Part shown: in pieces, positions 24,444-33,089 of the stretch | Layout of the letters: the number at the start of each line of letters is the position of its first letter | Numbering within the stretch: the first letter of the stretch is position 1 | From: Alphaproteobacteria bacterium | GTDB lineage: Bacteria; Pseudomonadota; Alphaproteobacteria; Sphingomonadales; Sphingomonadaceae | Direction: 5' to 3' | Length of the DNA stretch: 64,000 nt | NCBI GenBank assembly: GCA_030424845.1 | Contig: JAUHWC010000007.1 | Coordinates: 1 to 64,000 of the forward strand | Notes under the pieces: generated by a model | Database searches by the model: none | Seen by the model: the letters and a program-made list of their open reading frames with translations, nothing else | What the model was told of the DNA's origin: nothing | Position numbers and translations under genes: made by a program

Positions 24444-25271
24444 ATGAACTCGGTACTCAACAAGTTCGATATGAAGGGCAAGTCGGTTTTCGTGACAGGC
24501 GGTGGTTCGGGCCTCGGCCTTGGCTATGCCGAGGCAGTTGCGGAAAGCGGTGCCAGCGTGACGATTAGCGGCCGCTCGAAGGAGAATATCGAGGCCGAGG
24601 CTGCGCGCATGCGCGATCTGGGCTGGGACGTTGTCGCCCGGCAACTTGATGTCAGCGACGCGGCCGACACACGCAAGGCAATCGAAGAGCATGTCGAACG
24701 CTTCGGCAGCCTCGATGCGGTGTTTGCCAATGCCGGGATCGGCGACGGGCCGGGCTTCTGGAATGGCGGCGCGCATGAGCGCAATCCTGCCGGGTCCATC
24801 GAGAACCTCGTCGATTCCACATGGTCGAAGATCATCGACGTCAACCTGAACGGTACGGCCTACACCATTGCCGAGGCAGCGCGGGCGATGAAGGCGCTGG
24901 GCAAGCCCGGCTCGATCGTGGTCACCTCCTCGGTCGCATCGACCAAGACATTCCCCACCATCGCCACGGGCTACATGGCCTCCAAGGCCGGGCTTTCGCA
25001 CCTCGTGCGGCAGGTCGCGCAGGAGCTGGCCGAGTTCAAGATTCGCGTCAATTCGATCTCGCCGGGCATGATCGTGACCAATATCGGTGGCGGCTACCTG
25101 GCCAATCCCGAGGCGCGCAAGGCGATGGGCGCCTATGTGCCGATGGGCCACATGGGCGAAGTGGACCAGGTGAAACCCCTGGCGCTGTTCCTTGCTTCCG
25201 ACGCATCGGACTTTGTGACGGGCGTTGAAATACCAATCGACGGCGGCGTGCTGCTCGGAACGTTCAAGTGA
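24444..25271 (+). CDS. SDR-family oxidoreductase
   Basis: The 275-residue Rossmann protein has TGGGSGLG at 18-25, NAG at 96-98, catalytic Ser163, Tyr177 and Lys181 (GYMASKAG). It oxidises a hydroxyl or reduces a ketone with NAD(P). It carries a distinctive insert after NAG (residues ~100-122, GFWNGGAHERNPAGSIEN) shared with the SDR at 30576, so the two are paralogs. Its stop overlaps the next SDR's GTG start. Confidence 0.85.
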   Translation: MNSVLNKFDMKGKSVFVTGGGSGLGLGYAEAVAESGASVTISGRSKENIEAEAARMRDLGWDVVARQLDVSDAADTRKAIEEHVERFGSLDAVFANAGIGDGPGFWNGGAHERNPAGSIENLVDSTWSKIIDVNLNGTAYTIAEAARAMKALGKPGSIVVTSSVASTKTFPTIATGYMASKAGLSHLVRQVAQELAEFKIRVNSISPGMIVTNIGGGYLANPEARKAMGAYVPMGHMGEVDQVKPLALFLASDASDFVTGVEIPIDGGVLLGTFK

Positions 25272-26044
25272 GCGAGGCCGGGGGCGCCATGCCGCTTTCG
25301 GGAAAGACTGCCGTCATCACCGGCGCGGCGGGCAATATCGGCCATGCCACAGCCAAGCTGCTTGCCCGGCGCGGTGCAAGGATCGTGGCGGTCGAACATC
25401 CCGCCGCCGATTGCACCGCGCTGGAGGCCGGTTTTGCGGGCAATGATGACTTTCTGCTGCTGCGTGCGGACGTGAGCAAGGAGGCTGACGTCAAAGCCTA
25501 TGTCGATGCAGCGGTGGAACGCTTCGGCACGATCGACATCTTCTTCAACAATGCCGGTATCGAAGGCGCCCAGGCTTCCATTCCCGATTACCCTACCGCA
25601 GAATTCGAGAAGATCTTCGGCGTGAATGTGCTGGGCGTGTTCCTGGGCCTGAAATACGTCATGCCCGTGATGCGCGAGCAGCAGAGCGGTTCGATCATCA
25701 ACACCTCCTCGATTGCGGGGTTGATCGGTTCGGCCAACATGTCCGGCTACATCATGTCCAAGCACGCTGTGCTGGGCCTGACCCGGACTGCGGCACTTGA
25801 AGGGGCGGAACATGGCGTGCGGGTCAATTCGATCCACCCCGGCTTTGTCGACAGCCGCATGCTGACGGACATCGTCCACAATCTCGGCGCTCCGGATACC
25901 AGCCCCTTTGCCGAGACCGTTCCAGTCAAGCGGCTGGCATCGGTCGATGATATCGCCAAGGCCGTGGCATTCCTGGCTTCGGATGACAGCAGTTACATGG
26001 TCGGCCACCCGCTGGTCGTGGATGGCGGGCTGACGGTCGGCTGA
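25268..26044 (+). CDS. SDR-family oxidoreductase
   Basis: The 258-residue SDR starts at GTG 25268 overlapping the previous stop (GTGA). It has TGAAGNIG at 18-25, NNAGIEG, SSIAGLIGSANMSGYIMSKHAV with catalytic Ser, Tyr and Lys, and the C-terminal HPLVVDGGLTVG. It lacks the FW-RNP insert of its neighbour, so it probably acts on a different hydroxyl in the same pathway. It is the last gene of the plus-strand operon and converges on the MATE gene, eight bases away. Confidence 0.85.
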   Translation: MSEAGGAMPLSGKTAVITGAAGNIGHATAKLLARRGARIVAVEHPAADCTALEAGFAGNDDFLLLRADVSKEADVKAYVDAAVERFGTIDIFFNNAGIEGAQASIPDYPTAEFEKIFGVNVLGVFLGLKYVMPVMREQQSGSIINTSSIAGLIGSANMSGYIMSKHAVLGLTRTAALEGAEHGVRVNSIHPGFVDSRMLTDIVHNLGAPDTSPFAETVPVKRLASVDDIAKAVAFLASDDSSYMVGHPLVVDGGLTVG

Positions 26045-26051
26045 GGCGCGC

Positions 26052-27416
26052 TCAGGCCGCCTCGGCTGCGGCCTTTGCCTTGTGGCGGTAGGCCAGGAAG
26101 TACCAGGCGAGCAGCATCGACACCGCGCCTCCCGCAAGGTTGGCCAGCAGTTCCGCGCCGTAGACCGCATCGCTGCCCCACGCAGGCTGCAGCAGCAAGG
26201 CGAAGGGCACCATCACCAGCAGCACGCGCGCGAGCGACAGGGTGAGAGCGGTGGAGGCATGGTCGATGGCGTTGAAGCTGCCGTTGCCCATGATGAACAG
26301 GCCATAGGCCGCATAACCCCAGACCGAGATTTCCAGGTAGCGCATGGCGGCGGCAATCGTGTCCGCATCCTCGCTGAACTGGCCGGCGAACCATTCACGC
26401 GCGAAGTACAGGACCGCGCCCGCCAGCAAGCCGTAAACGACGCAGAAACCGCCAGCCTGGATCATGGCAAGCCGCGCCCGGTCATACCTCTGGGCACCCC
26501 AGTTCTGGCCAACGATGGCGCCGATCGAGCCTGACAGGCCGAGCAGCGGGACCACCGCCAGTGTCTGCAACCTTCCGCCCACGCCGAAGCCGCCAACCGC
26601 GGCCTCGCCAGCGCTGGCGAGGAAGCCGGTCATCACCGCCAGGCCGACCGGATTGATGGAGTTGGTGAAGGCGGCAGGCACGGCCACCCGCAGCACGTCG
26701 GCCACGCCGCGGGCCACATGGGCACCGCGCAGCACGGCAGGATGAAACGGGATCTCGCCGCGCTGGACGTTCCAGAAACCCACGGCCAGGCCCAGCAGCC
26801 AGCCGCCGATGGTGGCATAGGCAGCCCCGGCAATCCCGAAACCGGCAAAGCCGAAAGCACCATCGATCAGGATCGGATCAAGCACCCAGTTGGCCAGCGC
26901 AAAGCTGATGGAAACCATCGTGCTGCGCCGTGCCGCCCCCTGGGCGCGCAACACGCCGTTCATGCCGGAGATGGTCAGCAGCAGCGGGAAGCCCAGCGCG
27001 AAGGGCAGCATGTAGAGGCCGATCTGGTGCAGCATCGCCCCATCGGCCTGCAACAGGGTGAACAGCGGGTCGTGGAACAGGGCAAGGGCTGCCGCCACCA
27101 CGATTCCGGTGGCAAGGCCCAGCAGAATGCCCAGCGCGGCGCAGCGGCTGGCGCGTTCGTCATCGCCTGCCCCGATAGCCCGGCTCACCACCGAGCTGGT
27201 GCCGGCCATCACGCCGACGCCAAGGCTGGACAGCGCGGTGGTGACCGGGAAGACAAAGCTCATCGCGGCCAGTTCGGTCGCGCCAAGGCGGCCGATGTAA
27301 TAGGCATCGACCAGCCCGATGGAAATCATTGCCGTCACGCCGATGATCAGCGGTGCGGTCTGTTCCACCAGGTGCCGCGCGATCGATCCGCGGGTAAGTT
27401 TCGCCTTTTCGGACAT
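26052..27416 (-). CDS. MATE-family efflux transporter
   Basis: The 454-residue inner-membrane protein shows twelve hydrophobic segments in two homologous halves, with APLIIGVTAMISIGLVDAYYIGRLG in the first, MAGTSSVVSRAIGAGDDERA in the loop after TM2, and VGGFGVGGRLQTLAVVP in the second half. MATE proteins expel organic cations or toxic metabolites using sodium or proton gradients. It is convergent with the plus-strand catabolic operon and may export a toxic intermediate; this link is inferred from position only. Confidence 0.9.
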   Translation of the reverse strand: MSEKAKLTRGSIARHLVEQTAPLIIGVTAMISIGLVDAYYIGRLGATELAAMSFVFPVTTALSSLGVGVMAGTSSVVSRAIGAGDDERASRCAALGILLGLATGIVVAAALALFHDPLFTLLQADGAMLHQIGLYMLPFALGFPLLLTISGMNGVLRAQGAARRSTMVSISFALANWVLDPILIDGAFGFAGFGIAGAAYATIGGWLLGLAVGFWNVQRGEIPFHPAVLRGAHVARGVADVLRVAVPAAFTNSINPVGLAVMTGFLASAGEAAVGGFGVGGRLQTLAVVPLLGLSGSIGAIVGQNWGAQRYDRARLAMIQAGGFCVVYGLLAGAVLYFAREWFAGQFSEDADTIAAAMRYLEISVWGYAAYGLFIMGNGSFNAIDHASTALTLSLARVLLVMVPFALLLQPAWGSDAVYGAELLANLAGGAVSMLLAWYFLAYRHKAKAAAEAA

Positions 27417-27479
27417 CAGCTGCCTATGGCCGAGCCTCGCGGCATTGGCCAGAGACCAGGATTGTCATCCGCATCTTTG

Positions 27480-28481
27480 TCAGGGAGCGATCAGCACCTT
27501 GCACTGCTCGGTGCGCTTCTTCAGGCTCTCGAACACATCGGGTGTGTCTGTCAGGCTTATGGTGTCGGTCACCAGCAGGCGCGGCTCCATGGCACCGGTA
27601 TCCAGCGCGGCCAGTGCCGCTTCATATTCCTGCACCGTGAAGAAGGCCGAGGTCACCAGCTTCACCTGCTTGGACAGCATGGGGAAGGTGTGGATCGTAT
27701 CGGGCTTGGTGCACAGCCCCAGCAGGACGATGGTGCCATCCGGCCGAACCTGGTTCACCGCCTGGTCGATCAGGCCGGGGATGCCGACGCATTCGAACAC
27801 GATGTCCGCCTCGCCACCAAGGCCCTGGATTGCGCTTTCGACGGGGTTCTCCGGATCGACCACGAACACGTCCGCGCCCATGTCGAGCGCACGCTGTTGC
27901 TGCCAGTCGGAAATGTCCTGCACCGCCACCTTGCCTGCGCCGTAGCGCTTGGCCCAGAAGGCCACGGCAAGGCCGATGGGGCCCGCGCCCAGCACCAGCA
28001 CCTTGTCTCCGGTCCTCAGGCCGGACAGGTTGATGCCATGCAGCGCCACGGCCAGCGGTTCGATGATCGCGCCGTCAGCCAGCGTAAGGTCGGAAGGCAG
28101 GGTTACGCACTGGTTGGGGCGGGTGACGGCATATTCGGCATAACCGCCGCCCTGCAGGCCGAAATTCCTGCACCATTGCACCGCGCCCTTGCGGCAATGC
28201 TCGCAAGTCCCGCAGCTCTTCAGCGGGATCACGGAAACCAGGTCGCCCACCTTCTGGCCGGTGGTGTTCTTGCCCAGAGCCACCACTTCGCCGGCGAATT
28301 CATGGCCCAGCACATCGCCGTGCTTGCAACCGTATGCAGCGTCCTCCGTCATGTGCAGATCGCTGCCGCAAATGCCGCAGCGGCCGACCTTCACGACCAG
28401 CTCTCCTTCGCCCGGCGTGGGGTCGGCGATCTCCTCGAAGGCAAGGGGCGTATGCAGCCCCTGGAATGTGACGGCTTTCAT
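27480..28481 (-). CDS. Zinc-dependent MDR dehydrogenase (butanediol/polyol type)
   Basis: The 333-residue protein has catalytic-zinc ligands Cys38 (GICGSDLH), His60 and Glu61 (GHEFAGEV), and the structural-zinc cysteines 90, 93, 96 and 104 (SCGTCEHCRKGAVQWC). The NAD fold reads VLVLGAGPIGLAVAFW. The pattern is that of threonine/2,3-butanediol/sorbitol dehydrogenases, which oxidise secondary vicinal diols. It is the last gene of the minus-strand operon, 10 bases after the hydrolase gene. A diol or ketol substrate would fit the acyloin-type E1 nearby; the specificity is inferred. Confidence 0.85.
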   Translation of the reverse strand: MKAVTFQGLHTPLAFEEIADPTPGEGELVVKVGRCGICGSDLHMTEDAAYGCKHGDVLGHEFAGEVVALGKNTTGQKVGDLVSVIPLKSCGTCEHCRKGAVQWCRNFGLQGGGYAEYAVTRPNQCVTLPSDLTLADGAIIEPLAVALHGINLSGLRTGDKVLVLGAGPIGLAVAFWAKRYGAGKVAVQDISDWQQQRALDMGADVFVVDPENPVESAIQGLGGEADIVFECVGIPGLIDQAVNQVRPDGTIVLLGLCTKPDTIHTFPMLSKQVKLVTSAFFTVQEYEAALAALDTGAMEPRLLVTDTISLTDTPDVFESLKKRTEQCKVLIAP

Positions 28482-28491
28482 CGATCCTGTC

Positions 28492-29385
28492 CTATTCTTC
28501 CCAGATGGGTTGTTCGCCCTTGGCCACTTCGGTCGAATTCACGAGGATGAAATCGTCCAGCACATCGATCGTGGTGGGAAATGCCTCGCGCACCATCTGC
28601 TGCATCTGAGCGGCGTTGGCGGAGCGTTCCACCAGGCCCGGCCATGCGTCGAGATAGCGATAGGTGAATTCGATCCCGCTGGCATCGTCAGGCAGGCCGG
28701 GGCGGGCATGGCCGGCAACCACGATTTCAGGTTGCAGTTCCTCCAGCATGTCCATCGAGGCGCGCCATGCGGCGACTTCTTCCAGCGTATGTTCGCCCAG
28801 CCACAGGTGCACTTCGTTGAACACCAGGTCTCCGGGCAGGAGGGCGCGGATTTCCGGCACCCACAGCGCGGTGGAGTGGCGATGGTCGCCCTGCATGGGG
28901 CCGAGCACGCGCAGTTCGTGGCCTTCCAGCATGATCACATCACTGGAGAGCGCGTGCGGGGCGCTGGGGTAGGCCGGGCCGTTGTCTGCCAGCATCGGGC
29001 TCCAACGCTCGACCTTGAACGGCAGGGAGCGCCAGATGTCCGCAACCACCGTGGGGTGGGCCACGATCTCCGCATCGGGGAAGGCTGCTTCGAGCACTTC
29101 CATGGCGAAGAAGTGGTCCGGATGATCATGGGTGACGAAGATGTGGGTCAGCCGCTTGCCGCTATCCAGCACCATGCCCGCAACGCGGTGGGCATCGGCA
29201 AGGGTAAAGGGCGGATCGACCAGGACCGCATCCTGCTTGCCCATGATCAGCGCGGAATTGACATGCAGCGATCCCGCGCTGGTGCGCAGCACCTGCACCG
29301 TCAGCGGCGGTTCCTCCTCGTGATGCTCGGCCAGCGCGGGCGGGGCAAGGAGCAGGGCGGCGATGGCGATGAGGCGCTTCAACAT
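28492..29385 (-). CDS. Exported metallo-beta-lactamase-fold hydrolase
   Basis: The 297-residue protein has an N-terminal signal peptide (LIAIAALLLAPPALA, cut before EHHEEE) and the MBL metal motif THDHPDHFF, with later ligands in MQGDHRHS, LPGDLVFNEVH and AGHARPG. It is expected in the periplasm, where it could hydrolyse an ester or lactone or have another metal-dependent role. The frame stays open far upstream through the adh gene, but the ATG at 29385 followed by the signal peptide is the clear start. It lies five bases after the adh stop. Confidence 0.85.
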   Translation of the reverse strand: MLKRLIAIAALLLAPPALAEHHEEEPPLTVQVLRTSAGSLHVNSALIMGKQDAVLVDPPFTLADAHRVAGMVLDSGKRLTHIFVTHDHPDHFFAMEVLEAAFPDAEIVAHPTVVADIWRSLPFKVERWSPMLADNGPAYPSAPHALSSDVIMLEGHELRVLGPMQGDHRHSTALWVPEIRALLPGDLVFNEVHLWLGEHTLEEVAAWRASMDMLEELQPEIVVAGHARPGLPDDASGIEFTYRYLDAWPGLVERSANAAQMQQMVREAFPTTIDVLDDFILVNSTEVAKGEQPIWEE

Positions 29386-29390
29386 GGCGC

Positions 29391-30509
29391 TTACTCCGGT
29401 GAGATGCGCAGCACCGGCTTCACGACGGAGCCGTTCTCGCTGGCCTCGATGGCTTCGTTGATCTCGTCGAAATCGAAATAGCCGATCAGCTTCTCGAAGG
29501 GGAACTGGCCCTTCACGTGATAATCGAGCAGCTCGTTCAGGAACGGGCCCACATCGCTGTCCCCGCCAAGGATGCCCATCACGCGGCGGCCACCGCCCAT
29601 GAAGGCAGCTTCGTTGAAGGTCAGGTTGTCGGCCGGATCGGACGCGCCGACGATGCCGCAAATGCCCATGGGTGCCAGCAGGTTCCACGCATCCTGGATC
29701 ACGGTGTTGATGCCGGTGGTGTCGAACACATAGCCAAGGCCCTGCGGCACCAGCTCCCTGATCTTGTCGATCGCGCCATCCTTGGCGTTGAAGGCGTGGG
29801 TGGCGCCCAGCTCCCTTGCCAGCTCCAGGCGGCTGTCGTTCACGTCCACGGCGATAATCGGGTTCGCGCCCACGATCTTTGCCGCCATGATCGCGGCCAT
29901 GCCCACCGTGCCTGCACCGAATACGGCAATCGGCATTCCGGCACGCACCTTCATCGAACGCAGCACCGCGCCGGCACCGGTCATCAGGCCGCAGCCGATG
30001 GGGGCAATCCGTTCGAGCGGAATGTCCTTGGCGGAATCGGCGACCTTCACGGTGTTCGCCTGATGCGCGATGGCATGGGTGGCGAAGCTGGACTGGCCGA
30101 AGAAGTTCGCATTCATCTTCTCGCCGCCCATGAACATGGTGGGCGATCCGTCCGCCCGCGTGCCGGACCAGTTGTGCGGGAAGAAGTTGTAGCAATAGGT
30201 GGGTGCGTGGATATCGCAGCTGGGGCAGGAGCCGCAGGAATTGAAGCTCATCACCACCCGATCACCCGGCTTGGCGACGGTGACGGCGCTGCCCACTTCC
30301 TCCACGATGCCGGCACCTTCATGGCCGAGCACCACCGGGTGCGGAACGGGCAGCTGCGCATCGCGCACGGCCATGTCGGTATGGCACACCCCGCAAGCGA
30401 CCACGCGCACCCGCAGTTCATCGGGCTTCAGGTCGTCCAGCTCGACATCCTCGATGCTGAAGGGCTGGGTATTGCCGCGGCAGATGGCCGCGCGGGCGGG
30501 GGTAGTCAT
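29391..30509 (-). CDS. Zinc-dependent alcohol dehydrogenase (aryl/terpene alcohol type)
   Basis: The 372-residue MDR protein resembles benzyl alcohol and geraniol dehydrogenases (XylB-like class): Cys42 in CGVCHTDM, His63-Glu64 in LGHEGAG, structural-zinc cysteines in SFNSCGSCPSCDIHAPTYC, GCGLMTGAGAVL, and the NAD fold AVFGAGTVGMAAIMAAK ending in Asp. It probably converts a primary alcohol to its aldehyde. A 66-base gap containing a TGGAC-N4-TGTAAA motif separates it from the SDR upstream, so it may have its own promoter. Confidence 0.85.
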   Translation of the reverse strand: MTTPARAAICRGNTQPFSIEDVELDDLKPDELRVRVVACGVCHTDMAVRDAQLPVPHPVVLGHEGAGIVEEVGSAVTVAKPGDRVVMSFNSCGSCPSCDIHAPTYCYNFFPHNWSGTRADGSPTMFMGGEKMNANFFGQSSFATHAIAHQANTVKVADSAKDIPLERIAPIGCGLMTGAGAVLRSMKVRAGMPIAVFGAGTVGMAAIMAAKIVGANPIIAVDVNDSRLELARELGATHAFNAKDGAIDKIRELVPQGLGYVFDTTGINTVIQDAWNLLAPMGICGIVGASDPADNLTFNEAAFMGGGRRVMGILGGDSDVGPFLNELLDYHVKGQFPFEKLIGYFDFDEINEAIEASENGSVVKPVLRISPE

Positions 30510-30538
30510 GGCCTCTCCTCAAGTGTCCGCTTGGAAAT

Positions 30539-30552
30539 GGACTGTCTGTAAA
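30539..30552. promoter_or_regulatory. Motif GGAC-N4-TGTAAA, copy 1 (minus-strand adh operon)
   Basis: The same arrangement recurs at 33678-33691, also before a minus-strand gene of the catabolic block (TGGAC, four bases, TGTAAA in both). It lies 30-43 bases before the adh start. It could be an operator for a common regulator or part of a promoter. Confidence 0.35.
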
Positions 30553-30575
30553 ATTGTCGATTGGCGCTTGCCGAG

Positions 30576-31427
30576 TCAATCGTTGAGGGGCTTGATCGGC
30601 CCCAATTGCATGCCGCCATCGATCATCACGTGCGCGCCGGTCATGTAGCTGCCGGCATCCGATGCCAGCAGCAGGGCGAGCGGCTTGATCTGGTAGGTCT
30701 CGGCCATGCGGCCAACCGGCACCAGCTTGTCCCACGCTTCCTTCGCTGCCGGGTTCTTCTTGACCCAGCCATCACCGATATTGGTGACAAAGGGCCCGGG
30801 CGCGATGGCATTCACGCGGATGCCGAAAGCCGCCAGTTCATAGGCGGCATGGCGCATGAAATGCTTCACGCCCGCCTTTGCCGCCATGTAGGGGACGCCG
30901 ACGATCGCCTCGTTCACTTCAGCCGCGTTGGAACTGGTGATGACGATGGAGCCGCCGCGGCGATAGCCGTTGCCTTCATTCGCCTTCATCACCCGTGCAG
31001 CCTCGCGCACGGTGTGGAACACGCCGGTCAGGTTGATGCCGATCGACTTGTCCCACTTTTCCTTGGAATAGACATCGATCTGGCCGCTGGGATTGCGGGT
31101 TTCCTCGGGCGTCCAGAAGCCATCGCCCACGTCGAGGCCGGCATTGGCAAAGGCCACGTCGCAGCCGCCATAGGCCTTCACATGGGCATCGAAGGCTGCC
31201 GCCACCTGGTCAAGGTCCGAGACATCGCAAACATCCCAGCGCACCTCGTGGCCTTCATCGGCGAGGCGCTGCGCCTCGCGCGCCGCGCCTTCCGCGTCGA
31301 TATCCGTCAGGGTGACCTTGGCCCCGGCTTCCGCCAGCACTTCGGCATAGGCTAGGCCGATGCCCGATGCGGCCCCGGTCACCAGGCCGCTGCGGCCCGA
31401 AAGATCGAACTGGTCGAGAGTCTTCAC
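30576..31427 (-). CDS. SDR-family oxidoreductase
   Basis: The 283-residue SDR has TGAASGIG near residues 18-25, FANAGLD, catalytic ITSSNAAEV Ser, YMAAKAG Tyr and Lys, and the C-terminal GAHVMIDGGMQLG. The insert DGFWTPEETRNPSGQIDVYS after NAG is shared with the SDR at 24444, which marks the pair as paralogs acting on similar substrates. Its start overlaps the Rieske oxygenase stop (ATGA), so it probably handles the oxygenase product. Confidence 0.87.
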   Translation of the reverse strand: MKTLDQFDLSGRSGLVTGAASGIGLAYAEVLAEAGAKVTLTDIDAEGAAREAQRLADEGHEVRWDVCDVSDLDQVAAAFDAHVKAYGGCDVAFANAGLDVGDGFWTPEETRNPSGQIDVYSKEKWDKSIGINLTGVFHTVREAARVMKANEGNGYRRGGSIVITSSNAAEVNEAIVGVPYMAAKAGVKHFMRHAAYELAAFGIRVNAIAPGPFVTNIGDGWVKKNPAAKEAWDKLVPVGRMAETYQIKPLALLLASDAGSYMTGAHVMIDGGMQLGPIKPLND

Positions 31428-32521
31428 GCGTTTTCCTCTTGTCTTGTCCTGGCCGGCCCGTTGGCGAGATAGCGCTTGAGCACGGCTTCATATTTGAGAA
31501 CGGCCTGGTCCATCGCCAGCGGCATGATCCGGCTATGGGTTGCCTGCATGATCTTCCACTGCGCCTCGATCATCACCTTGTCTTCATTGAAGGCGCGCAC
31601 GCCCAGGTCCGCGAAGAAATCCTGCATGTGCGCATGGGTGGCTGACGGGCCGCCAAAGGCGAAGAAATAGCAGGTGGTATCCGCAGTAAGCGGCGTTACC
31701 GCCTGGCAGGTAAAGGTGGTCAGCAGCGACTTTTCGGGGCAGCGCTGCATGTCATCCGGGTCCATCGTGTTGGGGGGATAACGGTCCGTGTTGAGGATGA
31801 AGATGCCGGGAATGGTGAAGCTGTAGCGGCTCCACAAGTCTGCGCTCTCGCCATCCTGCAGCCCGCTGTTGCGGTTGGGCGGCATGCCGCAATTGGCGCG
31901 TTCCACCGCCACGCCATCAGCAAGGGACGTGGTGGTGACATTGGTGGCCAACCATCCTTGCGTGGAGGCATCGCTGCCGCCGCCGAAGGTTTCATGGTGG
32001 ACATAGGCGATGTGCGACAGGTCCAGCAGGTTGTCGTGGATCAGCCGGGCAGGGGCCTGATAGTCGAGGCGGCCGGGCGTCATCGCCCATTCCGGACTGC
32101 GATAGCCCACGAACGGCGGGATCAGCGTGTCATCCGCCAGATCAGGATCGCCCATCCACACCCAGATTGCCGCGTGGCGTTCCACCGCCGGAAAGGTACG
32201 GACCTTGAGCGCGGGCGGGATCGTGTCCTGCCCCGGTATCTCCACGCATGTGCCATCGGCGGCAAAACGCACGCCGTGATACCAGCAGCGCAAGCCGCCG
32301 CCTTCGCATTTGCCAAGGCTGAGCGGCGCGGCACGATGCGGGCAGCGGTCCTCCATCGCGAAAACCGCGCCACCATCTCCGCGCGCTATGGCAAGCGGCT
32401 GGCCCAGCATGGTGCAGGCAATCACCTCGCCTTCGGGAACATCCTTGTCCCAGCCGGCCATGTACCAGGCGTTGCGCGGGTGCTGCCCGCCCACGGCATC
32501 GAGGAAGGCGTTATCCCCCAT
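31424..32521 (-). CDS. Rieske non-heme iron oxygenase, vanillate-demethylase/phthalate type
   Basis: The 365-residue oxygenase alpha subunit has the Rieske [2Fe-2S] ligands Cys60-x-His62 and Cys79-x2-His82 (CPHRAAPLSLGK and CWYHG) and the mononuclear iron site Asp167, His170 and His175 (DNLLDLSHIAYVHHE). The class hydroxylates or O-demethylates aromatic acids. No ferredoxin reductase gene lies in the window, so the electron donor must come from elsewhere. It follows the first cupin gene by seven bases and overlaps the SDR by four. Confidence 0.9.
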   Translation of the reverse strand: MGDNAFLDAVGGQHPRNAWYMAGWDKDVPEGEVIACTMLGQPLAIARGDGGAVFAMEDRCPHRAAPLSLGKCEGGGLRCWYHGVRFAADGTCVEIPGQDTIPPALKVRTFPAVERHAAIWVWMGDPDLADDTLIPPFVGYRSPEWAMTPGRLDYQAPARLIHDNLLDLSHIAYVHHETFGGGSDASTQGWLATNVTTTSLADGVAVERANCGMPPNRNSGLQDGESADLWSRYSFTIPGIFILNTDRYPPNTMDPDDMQRCPEKSLLTTFTCQAVTPLTADTTCYFFAFGGPSATHAHMQDFFADLGVRAFNEDKVMIEAQWKIMQATHSRIMPLAMDQAVLKYEAVLKRYLANGPARTRQEENA

Positions 32522-32528
32522 CTCCCGA

Positions 32529-33071
32529 TCAGAGGTAGAGCTTGTCGTTGATCGGGATGCCGTTCTCGCGGCAGTAGGTCTCGTAGTGGGTGATCATCCA
32601 CCACACGTCCACCGTATCGGCATAATTGCCCTGGTCGTCATAGAACTCGATCGGTCCCTGCATCCAGCCGAAAAGCTTGCAGCCTTCGGGATGGTCGGTG
32701 ACCAGCGTGTGCGCTTCGCCGGGGACCTCCAGGATCAGCCCGCCGGGTGTGCCCACCCAGTCATATTCCAGATAGCGCACGCTGCCGGTGATCGGCACCA
32801 TGGTGACCGTGCCGCGATGCAGGTGGGTGCCGATGGTGCCCGGCCCCTTCATCCACAGCACGTTGGAATAGGTGTTGGTGCGGACATCGAAGCTCAGGTG
32901 CTTGATGGCCGCGCCATCGCCGAAGGGGACCCACGGGCTGTCGACATCGGTTTCCATGTCGATGTAGCGCCCGCCGGGGCTGAGGCGTTCCACCGTATCG
33001 CGATAGGCCCAGGGAACATCGACGATTTCCTGCGTGGCCGAAGCCGGGGCTTTCATCTTGTTTTCAGCCAT
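32529..33071 (-). CDS. Cupin of the 2,4'-dihydroxyacetophenone dioxygenase (DAD) type, copy A
   Basis: The 180-residue single-domain cupin has metal-ligand candidates His83 and His85 (GTHLHRGTV) and His121 (PGEAHTLV). The segment SVRYLEYDW followed by LILEVPGEAHTLV is typical of the DAD group, whose founding member splits the C-C bond of an aromatic alpha-hydroxyketone to an acid and formate. The usual cupin glutamate is missing from motif 1. The 177-residue paralog lies 18 bases upstream, so two cupins are coexpressed with the Rieske oxygenase. Confidence 0.8.
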   Translation of the reverse strand: MAENKMKAPASATQEIVDVPWAYRDTVERLSPGGRYIDMETDVDSPWVPFGDGAAIKHLSFDVRTNTYSNVLWMKGPGTIGTHLHRGTVTMVPITGSVRYLEYDWVGTPGGLILEVPGEAHTLVTDHPEGCKLFGWMQGPIEFYDDQGNYADTVDVWWMITHYETYCRENGIPINDKLYL

Positions 33072-33089
33072 GAGGCAAGCTCCTGCGGG

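Noticed and set aside
28492-30195. Apparent 567-codon fusion of an upstream segment with the MBL hydrolase
   Set aside because: The first ~270 codons are an out-of-frame reading of the adh gene; the signal peptide at 29385 marks the true start.
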